Source of the DNA: Luscinia megarhynchos | Lineage: Eukaryota > Chordata > Aves > Passeriformes > Turdidae | Direction: 5' to 3' | NCBI GenBank assembly: GCA_034336665.1 | Contig: CM067590.1 | Location: forward strand, 4,249,748-4,313,747 | DNA: 64,000 nucleotides | Shown: in pieces, positions 29,181 to 40,910 of the stretch | Layout: each line of letters begins with the position of its first letter | Position numbering within the stretch: the first letter of the stretch is position 1 | Translations under genes and position numbers: made by a program | The notes under the pieces: generated by a model | Told to the model about the DNA's origin: nothing | Database searches by the model: none | What the model saw: only the letters and a program-made list of their open reading frames with translations

Positions 29181-30168
29181 GCACCCCAGCTGCCTTCCCC
29201 ACCAGCATGGACACCTTCCCGGCCCCTCGGAGCGAGCTGGTGCTGCAGCAGGGCCGGGCCCAGCTGCTCCTGGGCAAGGCGGGCAGCCACTCCCGCAGGA
29301 AGAGGGAGTTCATGCCAGGACCACAAGAAGGACACCACGTACTGGGAGAAGAGGCGCAAGAACAACGAGGCGGCCAAGCGCTCGCGGGAGAAGCGGCGCC
29401 TCAACGACGTGGCCATGGAGAGCCAGCTGGCGGCGCTGAGCCGCGAGAACGCCGCGCTCCGCACCGAGCTGCTCGCCCTCAAGCTGCGCTTCGGGCTCCT
29501 CAGCCCCCAGCCCGGCCCCTACCAGGGTCACCCCCTCGGGCTCTACACTCAGGGGGCACCGGGCAGCCTCGCCCCTGCTGGGCATGGAGCCCTTTGCTGG
29601 TGACGCCTGCTGCCCTGCCCAGAGGAGTTTTGTGCCCAAGGTGCTGGAGCTGGCTGAGTTTCCTTGCAAAACCTTCAATCCCTCCACAAACATCCTTGGC
29701 TGCGACTCCAAGCCAATTCCCATGGACACACTTGGCCTCCAGCAACCCAAAAGGTTCGAGGGATCCTTCAGCCCCAAAAGGTTCGAAGGATCTTTCAGCC
29801 CCAAAAGGTTCGAGGAATCCTTCAGCCCCAAAAGGTTTGATGCATCCTTCAGCCCCACAGTTTGCTCCCCATTCCTCAGCTACCCCTGCCCAGACAAACA
29901 CTCCTTCCCCTGCCCTTGGCTGGGCAGTGCCTGCTTCTTGTGCCCATCCCCTGGCACCTCCGAGGCCAGGAAGGAGAGCAGCACCGTGGTGTCAGATGAA
30001 GATGATGAGCAACGAGTGCCCAAAACTTCTCCTGTGCCCTCCTGCAGCCTGCCCTGCCCCTCAGAGGAGCAGCTGAAGGGCCGGAGCTTTGCTGCCCTCC
30101 CACACAAGCTCAGGATTAAGAGCAAAGCCCTGGGCAGTCTGGAGGAGACTGGGCTGGACTCACACTGA
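29181..30168 (+). CDS. NFIL3-like bZIP transcription factor (two apparent frameshifts)
   Basis: Acceptor CATTCCCACAG before 29181; ATG at 29207 ([20 protein letters not shown]); stop TGA at 30166-30168. The basic region and hinge [20 protein letters not shown] followed by a leucine-zipper stretch and [11 protein letters not shown] is the NFIL3/E4BP4 signature. These proteins bind TTAYGTAA as dimers and mostly repress. The reading frame changes twice: one extra base at GCCAGGACC (29318-29319) between SRRKREF and the KKD-YWEK block, and one extra base most likely in the GGGGG run at 29552-29556. Downstream 195 codons from 29584 are open and include four [13 protein letters not shown] 9-residue repeats, an acidic [10 protein letters not shown] segment, and a C-terminal KLRIKSKAL block. 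Conservation of all three segments suggests either sequencing indels or a very recent pseudogene. It is a paralogue rather than NFIL3 itself (the C-terminal half differs); the human NFILZ gene is a possible relative. Confidence 0.85.
29745..29858 (+). repeat. In-frame 27-bp coding repeat in NFIL3-like gene
   Basis: Four tandem units of AAAAGGTTCGA-GGATCCTTCAGCCCC encode [27 protein letters not shown] and KRFDASFSP. High identity between units shows recent expansion; unit length a multiple of three keeps the frame. Confidence 0.95.
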
Positions 30169-31450
30169 GGCAGCACAGGAGCAGCTGCTGTGGGGCCAGA
30201 GTGAGACATTCTAAGGACACGAAGGGTTTGGAAGGAGGAGGTGACAGGAAATGTGTTTTTCTCCATAGATGGACATAATTTTCCCCTCTCTGTGTAGATG
30301 CTGAGGGCGTTTCTGGGGCTGCATCACTACAGCACAACTGCAGCTGGCCAGGACCCTGCGGTCACCCCCCGGCTTCACTGGTGGCTCTGCTACCACAGCA
30401 AGCTCAAACTGGAGGTGTGAAGGGGCAGGAAGAGGCCAAAGCAGTGGGGATGGTTCCCACACAATGTCACACCACTACAGCTGGTGAGGGCATCAGCCAC
30501 TGTAGTGACCTTTGCTTCATCACCACCTTCATCCTCACCATTGTGCCTGAAGTCGACTTCAAGTGTTGATGGAACCATTTTCTGACCCTTCAGCTGTCTG
30601 GAGAAAATAACAAGGGGTTGTGACTCTGGGAGTGTTGATTTACACTGGCATGAAATGAAAGCAGGACCTCCTGCACTTTATTCCAGTTTACCATAATTTA
30701 TCTCCAGAGAGAACGAACTCTTTCTCTGTGACCAGACATGCTATGGTCCAGAAGATAATTTCATTTATCTTTGCAGCTGTTATTATGGAAGACTAAGTAT
30801 TACTTTATTATTATTACTGAAATGCAAAAAAAAAAGTTTTAGTTTTGCTTCTTTCTTTTAAAACAGCATTTTCAAGCCTGATCTTTGTATATTTGGGAAC
30901 TCTTTATCAAACGGACACAATCCAGTCCCTGTTCATCCTGCCTTCTGCCTGCCTTTGCTTTGGGAAAGCCTCAGGGAGAGCAGCTCCTGCAGGGCTCTGA
31001 GCCTGCTTGGAGCTGTTCCTCAGTTTTCAAACCAAAGGGAATTCTCAGGGATGCACTCCAGGCACAGCTGTAACTTCCTCTCCTCAGGTATTTGCTGCTT
31101 TGTCTCTTTTCCCAAGAAAAGGCTGATCCTGCAGTTTGGATGTTGCTGTGTCTGTCAGCCTCAAATATGTTTTGACATGTTGGACAAGACCAGCCCAATC
31201 TGATGATTCCATAAGCCCCAATCCGATGGAAGAAGATCTCAAAGTGAAAAAGCAACTTCAAGCTGTTCTCCTCTGCCCCAATCACACATTCTCAGTCCAT
31301 GTCCCAAAAGACAGAGGAGCTGCAGGACCTGCCCAGCCCTGCTGGGAGCCAGAGCTGACAGTGGAGCTCAGTGTCCCAGCTCAAACCCACCAGAATCCAC
31401 CTCATCAGTTCCAGCTCAAGGGATTCTCCTGTTCCTTTGTGTGCCTGTCC
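30169..31450 (+). other. NFIL3-like 3' UTR and intergenic sequence
   Basis: No canonical AATAAA occurs close behind the stop. A poly(A) run at 30825-30835 and AT-rich sequence around 30790-30860 may mark the 3' end, but this is a guess. No second gene is seen. Confidence 0.3.
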
Positions 31451-31462
31451 TTCTGTCCCCTC

Positions 31463-31945
31463 AGGTGAGACCCCACCTGCAGAGCTGCCCCAGCCCTGGG
31501 GCCCAGCACAGGGAGCACCTGGAGCTGCTGGAGCCAGTGCAGAGGAGACACAGGATGATCAGAGGGATGGAGCAGCTCTGCTGGAAGAGCTGGGACTGAT
31601 CACCTGGAGAAGAAAAAGACTCTGGGATGACCTCACTGTGGCCTTGCAGTGCCTGAAGGAGCTAAGGAAACATAGAAAGAGACAATTCACAGGGACAAAA
31701 GGGAATGGCTTCCAGTGCCAGAGGGCAGGGCTGGATGGGATACTGGGCAGGAATTCCTCCCTGGGAGGGTGGGGAGGGTGCCCAGAGCATCTGTGGCTGC
31801 CCCTGGATTCCCTGGCAGTGTTCCAGGCCAGGTTGGATGGAGCTTAGAGCAGCCTGGGACAGTGGGAGGTGTCCCTGCCATGGCAGGAGGTGGCACTGGA
31901 TGAGCTTTAAGGTCCCTGCCAACCCAAACTGTCCAATGATCCATG
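31463..31945 (+). mobile_element. CR1 LINE 3' fragment (~480 bp)
   Basis: GTGAGACCCCACCTGCAGAG, GAGCAGCTCTGCTGGAAGAG, ATCACCTGGAGAAGAAAAAG, then GGGATACTGGGCAGGAATTC and GTCCCTGCCATGGCAGGAGG, ending CCAACCCAAACTGTCCAATGATCC. Confidence 0.9.
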
Positions 31946-31984
31946 AAAACTTCAGGCTCTGGAGAATAAGGACAATTGATAAGA

Positions 31985-32230
31985 GTGTTTTTCTACGAAT
32001 CATTTCTCAGCCAATAAAGGAATGCAGCAATAAGAGGACAGTGCAAAAGGACAGCCCACACTGCTGACAGAGGATGGAACAACCCCTGAAAAGAGGGCCC
32101 TGAGTGGGAGCTGTACAAGGGATCTGAACTGGGGAGGGACCAACATGTGCCCAATAAAACTCTGCAGGAGCTGCAAAAGTCTTGGTTTGACTGTTGGAAC
32201 TGGATCTGCATCTTTCCCCCTCAGGAACAA
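31985..32230 (+). mobile_element. Possible LTR fragment
   Basis: A CCAATAAAACTCTGCAGGAG poly(A)-signal block near 32152, preceded by an A/G-rich stretch and CCAATAAAGG near 32010, resembles an avian LTR 3' part. No ends or target duplication found. Confidence 0.3.
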
Positions 32231-32955
32231 ATCTAAATCCATCCTGTGAGAACAAGTGGGAACAAGCAGGGAGCTGTGGGCACCCACCTTCCCCATTCCT
32301 GTGTCCATAAAGGTGTTTTTCCTCTGTCTGTGCCTCTGCTCCCCCAGCAGGACCCCAACTCCAGCACCTCCAGCACTGGGCTGTGGGGCTGTCCCAGCTC
32401 ACCACTGTTTATAGGGAAACCCACAAGGATCATCCCCAACTGGCCCTGTCCCCCTGTTCTGTGGGTCAGGATCAGTGCAGAGAAACGGGCAGAGCTTCCT
32501 GGCACGGCTGCCAGGGCACAAGGGGGGCTGTCCTGTGCCCCTGGCACGAGGGGAAACCAGAGCTGCAGCCGCTGCTCAGGTGTGAAACTCGAGGCAGTGA
32601 TGCTCTGCAGATGAAAGGAAACCACACGTGGCTCCTTTTCCTGTCCCATTCCTGCTGTCCCCTCTTCCCCTCGCAGGGGCAGGGACAGCCCACAGCAAGG
32701 AGGAGGCACAGAAAGGATTTTACTGTAAAAACCCCTCTCTCCTATTCCTGCTGTTCCCAATCCCTGTGGGATCAGTTTTTTTTTCCCTCTGGGCAGAGCT
32801 GGGCTGGCTCCGTGTGCTTGCTAAGAACTCGAGATGCAGTGAGGGGGTGGGAGGGAGCTCAGTTTAATCTGTAGCATGGATTTGAGGTTCATGGGTTGTC
32901 TCCAGGACCTGCTGCACCCCCTAACCCTGCTGCAGCTTCTAACCCTGCTGTCCAT
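32230..32955. other. No recognisable gene
   Basis: GC-rich unique sequence with overlapping ORFs up to 175 codons on both strands and no family match. Confidence 0.4.
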
Positions 32956-32961
32956 CCTAAC

Positions 32962-33660
32962 CCTGCTGTCCATCCATCATCCATCCATCCATCCATCCAT
33001 CCATCCATCCATCCATCCATCCATCCATCCATCCATCCATCATCCATCCATCCATCCCTCTATCCATCATCCATCCATCCATCCATCCATCCATCATCCA
33101 TCCATCCATCCATCATCCATCCATCCATCCATCCATCCATCCATCCATCCATCCATCCATCCATCCATCATCCACATCCATCCATCATCCATCCATCATC
33201 CATCCATCCATCCATCATCCATCCATCATCCATCCATCCATCCATCATCCATCCATCCATCCATCCATCCATCCATCCATCCATCCATCCATCCATCCAT
33301 CCATCATCCATCCATCATCCATCCATCATCCATCCATCCATCCATCCATCCATCCATCCATCCATCCATCCATCCATCCATCCATCCATCCATCCATCCA
33401 TCCATCCATCCATCCAGCCATCCATCTTCCATCCATCCATCCATCCATCATCCATCCATCATCCATCCATCCATCCATCCGTCCATCATCCATCCATCCA
33501 TCATCCATCCATCCATCCATCATCCATCCATCATCCATCCATCATCCATCCATCCGTCCAAATCCATCCATCCATCCATCCATCCATCCATCCATCCATC
33601 CATCCATCATCCATCCATCCATCCATCCATCCATCCATCATCCATCCATCCATTATCCAA
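32962..33660. repeat. CCAT tetranucleotide microsatellite (~700 bp)
   Basis: (CCAT)n tracts separated at irregular intervals by CAT trinucleotide slips (ATCATCC). Gives spurious His/Pro/Ser/Ile repeat ORFs of 266-279 codons. Confidence 0.97.
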
Positions 33661-33664
33661 GTTT

Positions 33665-34840
33665 CACATTCAATAACACCCTCAGAAAGGATCCATTGTT
33701 GTACCAATTGTGCAGCTGGGCTGGAAGTGAGCTGAGCTGTTCCTGCCCCTGCTTAGGCTTAGTTAACTCTTATACAAGTCTTTGTTCCAAAGTGATTTCA
33801 GGCAGTTTTCAAGATGATTAATTACTGGGCTGCTCATTATAGAATAAAAAATTCTCTGTGTGTCCTAAGTGGGGGAGACAAGGAAGACATTTCCTGCTTG
33901 TACCTCTTTGGAAAACTATTTCAGTATTTTTTATCTGTCTGCTAGGACGGGGAGGTTTTGCCTTTGTACTGGCAGGAGATACCTGAGAGTGACACGCTGC
34001 AGGCACCTAAATATACATCAAGAATGTGAGCAGGGGAAAGTTGCACAGTGCTTTCCATGTCTCAGAAGGAGCTGGCACACAGGGAAAGTGCCCGTGCCTC
34101 AGAAAGGGGAATTTCTCTTTCTCCAGGCACAGCGAACTCCAAAAAAACCCCAACAAATCCCACCCATTTCAGGCACTCTGTGTCACACTGCAGAGCTGGG
34201 CAGAGAGATGAGTACAGAGCCCTCCCTTCAGAGCATGAGTTAATGCTGACCTTTAGCTTCGACCTGACCTTTGGCTCAGGCCCCAAACTGAATCATTGCT
34301 GAGGCACAAAAAGTCAGCAATGACTTCTGGAAAGAGGTGCTGCCTTCACAGTGCCCTGCTCACACACTGGGGAGCCCCTGGCAGGGCAGTGTTGGTTCCA
34401 AAGTCAGTTTTAAATTTAATTTTGGTTATATTTCTAGCATTATAAAAGAATCAGAAGGGAAAATTCCAAACTATACAGCACAAGCAACATTAACCACCTG
34501 GAAATGAGGTGCTCCTTGCATTGTATCCTGGCCCTCATAACACCCAGGAGAGCAGACACTGCACAGGCAGCTCAGACTCAGACCAAACTGAATTGCCCCA
34601 CTCCCATCCCATAGTATTCTTTCCACTTAATGTTTCATCACTCCTAGAAGGATTTCTAGAGAAGTGGGTTGCTCTTTTTTATGGAAAAGAAATTAATCAT
34701 CATGTCCAGGCTTGGTGTTTGCAGTATCAGATCCTAGGGGAGCTCGCAGGGTCAGGCCTGACCTGCAGCTCAGGGGGAGCTGTTGGGGATCCCTGCAGGG
34801 CAGAGATTTGGGGTTCTTCTCAAATCCCAGCCCCGGGGGC
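33665..34840. other. No recognisable gene
   Basis: Unique sequence with short ORFs only. Confidence 0.4.
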
Positions 34841-34842
34841 AG

Positions 34843-35888
34843 TGTCCTGGTGAGAAGGACAGGTGTCTGCCAATAAAGGCAGAAGCTTCTCTTTGAAATG
34901 GAGAATGTAAACCAACCCCTCCAAATTTTTATAATTTTGAAATTAGGAGGCTCTCAGGCAAAGATAGGGGAATGAGGAATAACAGTTCTTTACTAGGAAA
35001 ATTAAAATAGAAATGCAGTATTACAAAGAACAATCCCAAAACACTGCCAGAGTCAGAATCCAAGCTGACACCCGTCAGTCAGTCAGGGTGTTGGCAGCAG
35101 TCCCATTCAATGGTGGCTGCATCCTCCTGCAGTGGCAGATGTGGTTCAGCTGGAGCAGTGCTCCTGTAGAAGGTGCAGTTTTCCTCTGAAGGTCCAGGGG
35201 TGATGTGGAAAGGTCTGGTGTTCCTCTGGAATCCAGTGGAAAGATGGAAACTTGCTGTCCAAGATCTCAGTTTTTATCTGGGTAGGAAAGGCTTGGCTCC
35301 TCCCCTGGCTGCAGCATCTCCCAGTGGGATGATGTAATTTTATCAGTCATGCCCTGGGACTCAATGGCCATGAACAGGAGTTATCCTGGAGGGAGGATGG
35401 GCTGTGGAAAGATAAAGATGATTGCCACACCCGGTTTTTAACAATGGCCCATTAACAAGAGATATTCCCACAGAGAGAAGGGTCACTACCACACCCTGTT
35501 TTTAACAATGACCCATTAACAGGAGATATCTCCCGCAGCAATAGGAATCACTGCTCACCCAGTTTTTAACAATGGCCCATTAACAGAAGATAGTCCCACA
35601 GAGAGAAGGGTCATTGCCACACCCTGTTTTTAACAATGGCCCATTAACAGGAGATATTCCCACAGCAATAAGAATCACTGCCACACCCTGCTTTTAACAA
35701 TGACCCATTAACAGGAGATATCTCCTGGAGGGAGGATGGGCTGTGGAAAGATAAAGATGATTGCCCCAGCTGTTTTTTAACAATGGCCCATTAGCAGATA
35801 ATATGTGCCAGGACATGAGGGTCACTGCCCCACCTGGCTGCAGCAGATGGGGACAGAATTCACATTTCTGGCCACATCAACCCAACAC
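34843..35888. mobile_element. LTR-family copy with internal tandem expansion
   Basis: Same family as 28323-29038: starts TGTCCTGGTGAGAAGGACAG, shares TCAGAATCCAAGCTGACACC and GTTTTTATCTGGGTAGGAAA, and ends CATCAACCCAACACA. It is longer because a ~65-70 bp block is amplified at 35400-35800. No target duplication identified. Confidence 0.8.
35400..35800. repeat. ~65-70 bp tandem repeat inside the LTR copy
   Basis: About six units, each containing TTTTTAACAATGGCCCATTA followed by ACAGGAGATAT and CCCACAG. The relatives at 28900 and 770 have one to two units. Confidence 0.85.
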
Positions 35889-35889
35889 A

Positions 35890-38800
35890 GGGTTTGCAGT
35901 GGGAAGGGGCTGGTTGGGCAGGGGTGGGGAGGAGATGCAGCAACGTTTCCACCTTCATGGTGATGCTCTGACCTGGGGTGAGTCACAGCCTCTGGATCAA
36001 GGTTTAGGCTGGGCTTTGCTGTTTCCTACACAGAGATCATGTGGGATTTGGTTGAGTGCTGACCACAGGCAGCTTTCCTGCCCCTTATCTCCTGCTGGCC
36101 TTATCAGCTGGACCTGAGCTGCTCCCTGCCTGCTGGGCCTGCTCTCTTGGACCTGTCCCTTTCCTGCTGAGCCTCGTCCTTTTCTTTAGCTCTCAGTGCC
36201 TCCTTCACACCCTCCCTGGTTGTACATCCCTTCCTTTGCACATTTTGTGCAATCTGGTCCCAGTTCCCTGTCTGGCTCAGTCACCCCAGGGCTGTTCAGG
36301 CTCTGTCTGAGCAAACTTGGGAAAGGGTTTGGGAAAGCTGGGTTTTGGAGGGAATTTTAAGGTATTTGGAGGGGGATTTAAGAGTAGTGGAGGTTTTTTA
36401 TGAAACAGCTGGGATTTTCATGCCCACCCACATCCCTGTTTTTGGAACCTGAGGATCAGCACCTCAGGAGCTGCTGGGTGCAGAAGAAGTTGCACAGGAC
36501 AATCTTTGGTGCCTGTTGGACTTGCAGGGCTGGAGATGTGCATGACCATGGAATTCTTGGCCTGATTTATCCAACGGGGACTTCAGGATGGTAAGCCTCA
36601 AAATGTCTGTGGGGTCTCCATCTGTCCTTCCACAGCAGGGTCAACCTGGGACAGAGCTGGGGAAATGGTCTGGAGACACCCCCTGACCATCCCCTGGGGT
36701 GACCTGAGCCTCCCCCTGTGTCCCCTCAACTGCAGCTCCATCCTTTGGCTTGCAAAAGGACAAAGCAGATTCTGTAATGTGGTGCAAAAAGCTGGGAGTT
36801 GCTGCCTGAATTCCTTATTCCCCCCAAAATCTTTGTCCATGTGCAGTAATTCACAGCAAGGTGTTGGGATGGATTATTTGGATATTTTGGGCTCAGGACT
36901 CTCAGATTTATGGAACTGCCTTCCAGCTCCAGTCTCTCTCTTATCACGTTATAAATTCCTGTCCCTGTTGCAGAAAACAAAGAGAAACAGAGAGATTTCT
37001 CCAGGACCCTGTTGCAATGCAGCTGCAGACGTGTGACCACACTGAGTTGTTCATCCCAGGGCAGGTTTGTGGTCTCAGTTTTCCTGAAGACCACAAGCTC
37101 TCATTTCTCACAGCCTTACTCAGCCCTGCTGAGTGTTAAAACATCAGAGGGAGCAGGGGAAGTTTGGCAACTCCCCGACCTCAAAGCTGTTCAGAGGTGA
37201 ATTGAGCCGGCCTGGTTCTGATTTTTGCTCTTTTCAGGTATTAAAAATCTTCACAGCTCGGATGTGTTTAGTCTGGGTGGGGCAAAGGAACAGCTAAAAA
37301 CTGCTGCCAGCTCAACCTTGGTCCCCAAACCTCTCACAAAGTGGCCCAAGTGTCTCCATCCCAATTTCTCCTCAGGCCTGGTGCAGCCCTGGCTCACTGG
37401 AGCAGACACAAGCCCCAGTGCCCTGCTCAGGACTGGCTTTTCCCTGACTTTCCCCCTCTCTGTTTTGCAGGAGGCTGTGGCAGAGCTGTGCTGACCTCCC
37501 CAGACCTCACTCAGGGTTGTGTGGTCTTTATTTCTGCTTTTTTTTATACCCAAACTCCCTCAATTATTGATGGCTTGGCCTGAACTGTGAACCAAGTCTA
37601 CCCAGACCCCCAAACATCACTTTTCTGCCTAAAATCCCCCCAGTCTCCCCAGAATTCTTGGTTTCCTGTGTTTAAACCTGGGAATTGTCTGCTCTTCCTG
37701 CTGGTTCATCCCTCCCTTTGCACAGACCTGGGGCTGGCTCAGCCTGCAGAGAACACCCACCACACATCTGGCTCACAGCTGGAAGGGTCACAGAGGTGTG
37801 GGTGACAATATTGAATGCCTGAGGGTTGAGTCTGGATAATCTTTAACTTCCAACTTCCCTATGTGCAAGTGCTGCTCTGGCCCAGCAAAGCCCAGCTTTG
37901 GGGAGCCCAGCTGGGTTCTCTGCACCCCAGGACAGAGGGGCAGATTTCCCCCCCAGCCACCACACCCTGCAGAGGAGGCTCTGCTGGGCAGGAATTTGAG
38001 CTCCAGGATTGTCCCTTCCCGAGGTTGGGATGCCCTGAGCCTCCCTCTGCTCTGCCACCTCTGCTTGGTTCCCATGTCAGAAACTCTGAATATTTCCTGG
38101 TGGCACAAAGTCGCTGCTTCAGCTGGGAGAGGTTCTTCCTCTGGAAGAGATCAGAGGGGAAAAAAAATAATAATGCTTTTATTGATCCCCCCAGATTTCC
38201 TCTGGAATGCAGCCACAGGATGTCAGTGCAGCCATCCAGATGTGGCCTCCTGGTCACCCCCAGCTCCAGATGTGCTGCCTCTGCTCTCTTTGCTCCCCAG
38301 CTGAAGGGCAGGAAGATCCTTCCCAGGCAGTTTTCCTTCTCCTGAGCAATTACAGCTGCTCAGGGAATTCCTTCTTCCTCCCTGGCAGGTGAAAGAGGCA
38401 TGACCTGATCCTGAATTCTTATTGTCAGCATTTCCCTCCCTCCATCCCCGCTGAATGCCAAAGGTTTAGACTTTAAGTTGCACTTTTGGTTCTTATTTCT
38501 GTGACCAAAATGAAAGGAGAGGAATCTCTGTATTGGAATGTACTTGAAAAATTTTTTGTTTGGGTTTTTTTTTCAGGATAAAATAACCTTTCTAGGAAAT
38601 GTTTGGAGCTGGCTGGCATGATTTCATTAATTTCCTAATTCCCACTATCTCCATGGGGCAAATGGAAATGCATCCACGGGAGACACAGCTGAGGATTCAT
38701 CCCCAATCTGACCTGGTCCCACAAATTAGACAAAATTAATACAACCCAGGCAATTTTCCTACTTGCTTCTGCATTGTCCTGTGGCACAAACCTTCCTGAA

Positions 38801-40040
38801 TTCCTCAATGTTTGAGACCTGTGGGTAAAAAAAAAAAAACTTGAAAATGAGGAGAAAAAGGAAAAGCAAAACACAAAATCCAGAAGGGGATGGAAATGCT
38901 GTTGCATTATTTATGCCACGCCTTGAAGAAACAGGGTGAGCACCACTGTGAAACCTAAAATTTCAGCGTGGAGGAGAAGTGAGGGACTTGTGTTTGAGCC
39001 CCAAAATTCTGCACAACTGCAGAGGAACAGAAGAGCCCCAGAATGCTCTGGCCACGTCTGTCACTGGGTGATTCATTGTGGCAGCAGCACAACCACAGGG
39101 CTGAAGCTCCCGAGCCCCTCACTGTGGGAACAAGGACACTCCCTGCCAACCTGGGCAGGATTTGGGAGATTTCAGTTAAAAGGTGTTTTCTGAGTGGTGG
39201 GAGGATGCTGGTGGTGCTGGGAGGATGCAGAGGATGTTGAGTGTGGCTGCCCTGGGGAGGGGCTGAGGTCACAGCACCTCACTGACCACATCCCCACAGC
39301 TTGGACGTCTCCTGGGAGATGGGATTCACCTCCTGTAAACACTCTGGGGTTGGGTTTAACTCAGTACTATTTATTTTTTTTATTATTTAATTTTTGAGTC
39401 TCAGTCCAAGCCCAGGTTGCAGGGCACTGCTGTTCAGCCTTTGCTGCCAAAGCTCAGCAGCTGAGCTGGATTTAGGGGGCAAATATTGATCCTCTGCTGT
39501 CGCTGGGGCTGTGAAATCAAACATTGTTAGATTCAAATTATTTAATTTCTAATAATCTTTTTTAACCAAATCCTAAAAAGGTGGGGGTTGCTCCTTTGGG
39601 TGGGACAGGGGACTCTTTGGGGACATTTGGTGACAAGTGCTGAGAGCTGAGCCTCTCACAGCAGCTTCCTCTCCTCATTTTCAGAGGCACTTGGCCCTAA
39701 AGCAGCAGCTGAGAACTCTCAGTGAGTCAGGCACTTTCATCAGAAAAAAACTATTTTTGTTCTTAATGCCTTTGAAGCAGGGGCTGCAACTTCAGCATTA
39801 AAAGGCAATTTGATCATGAAATCCTCTTATTCCAAATCCCCTCTGCAGTGGGAGGATGAGGAGCAGCAGAGGATTCCTCCCAGCCCTGGGGGTGTGCACA
39901 TCCCCCTCGGGAAGCAGAATTGGGATGTGAGAGAGAAATTGCACAATTCCCTTCCTGTCCCAGGGATCCTCCCGGTTTTCTGCAGTTTCCTGGAGCTCCC
40001 CTGGTGCTGCCTGGATGCAGGAGGAGGCTCAGCCTCATCC
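35890..40040. other. No recognisable gene; one duplicated repeat segment
   Basis: Intergenic sequence with no domain signature in any ORF. The 39195-39560 part is paralogous to 45394-45840. Confidence 0.4.
39195..39560 (+). repeat. Dispersed repeat, copy 1 of a ~0.4-kb pair
   Basis: GGATGCTGGTGGTGCTGGGA, GTTGAGTGTGGCTGCCCTGG, CACATCCCCACAGCTTGGAC, GATTCACCTCCTGTAAACAC and GTTCAGCCTTTGCTGCCAAA all recur in the same order at 45394-45840. Family not recognised; possibly LTR-related. Confidence 0.8.
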
Positions 40041-40049
40041 CCTCGTCCT

Positions 40050-40838
40050 GAACTGCTGCGGGCTGGGTACAGGATGTGCAGAGGAACTTTCATTTCCACT
40101 GAACAGGGACGCTCTGAGGGGGTGGAAATTTGGGGCAGGGGTTCCCAGTGCCCATCCCCAGCTGGAGCTGGAGCCTGGCTGGGAGCAGCTGTGGGGCTCA
40201 GAGCCCTTGTTCCTGAACTGCAAACTCTGGGGAAGATGGAGGTAAAACAATCCACACAATCCCAGAATATCCTGAGCTGGATCCCTCAGGGATCATCAGT
40301 GCAGCCCCTGTCCCTGCCCAGACCCCAAAATCCCACCCTGAGCATCCCTGAGAGTGTCCAAAGGCTCCTGCAGCTCTGGCAGCCTTGGGGACCATTCCCT
40401 GGGGAGCCTGGGCAGGGCCCAGCACCCTCGGGGGGAAGAACCTTTCCCTGAGCTCCGTGCCAAGGCCTGGCACAGCTCCAGCCCTTGCTGGGCTCCTGAC
40501 CCTGGCCCAGAGCAGAGCTCAGCCCCTGGAGTCTCCCCTCAGTCTCCTCTGCTCCAGCTGAACGAGCCAAGTGCCCTCAGCTGCTCCTCAGCCCTTCCCC
40601 AGCTCCGGGTCCCTCCTTTGGACACTCTGCAGCAGCTCTGGCTCCTTCTGACCCTGTGGTGCCCAAGGTGCCCAGCGCTGGGGGTGAGGCTGCCCCAGGG
40701 CAGAGCAGAGTGGGACAGTCCCTCCCTGGCCTGGCTGGTGATGTTTAAACCCTTCTCATCTCATCTCTCCATCCCTGCTCAGCACCCTCGGGGGGAAGAA
40801 CCTTTCCCTGAGCTCCGTGCCAAGGCCTGGCACAGCTC
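40050..40838 (+). repeat. Left arm of a ~0.8-kb inverted repeat
   Basis: Reverse complement of 49380-50165 with few mismatches by eye. It includes non-repeat flank (GCTGGGTACAGGATGTGCAG onward) plus an antisense CR1 segment. Internally an ~80-bp block beginning CAGCACCCTCGGGGGGAAGA appears twice (40418 and 40780), as it does in the other arm. Confidence 0.9.
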
Positions 40839-40910
40839 CAGCCCTTGCTGGGCTCCTGGCCCTGCTCAGCACAGAGATCAGAGCTGCTCCTGAGCTCCCC
40901 TTGGCACCAG
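40255..40910 (-). mobile_element. CR1 LINE 3' region, antisense
   Basis: Begins ACAATCCCAGAATATCCTGA (the tail) and runs through GAGCATCCCTGAGAGTGTCC, CCCTGAGCTCCGTGCCAAGG and TTGGACACTCTGCAGCAGCT. Longer CR1 tail subfamily than the other copies. Confidence 0.75.

Noticed and set aside
32876..33735. His-Pro-Ser-Ile repeat ORFs of 266-279 codons
   Set aside because: Pure translation of the CCAT microsatellite.
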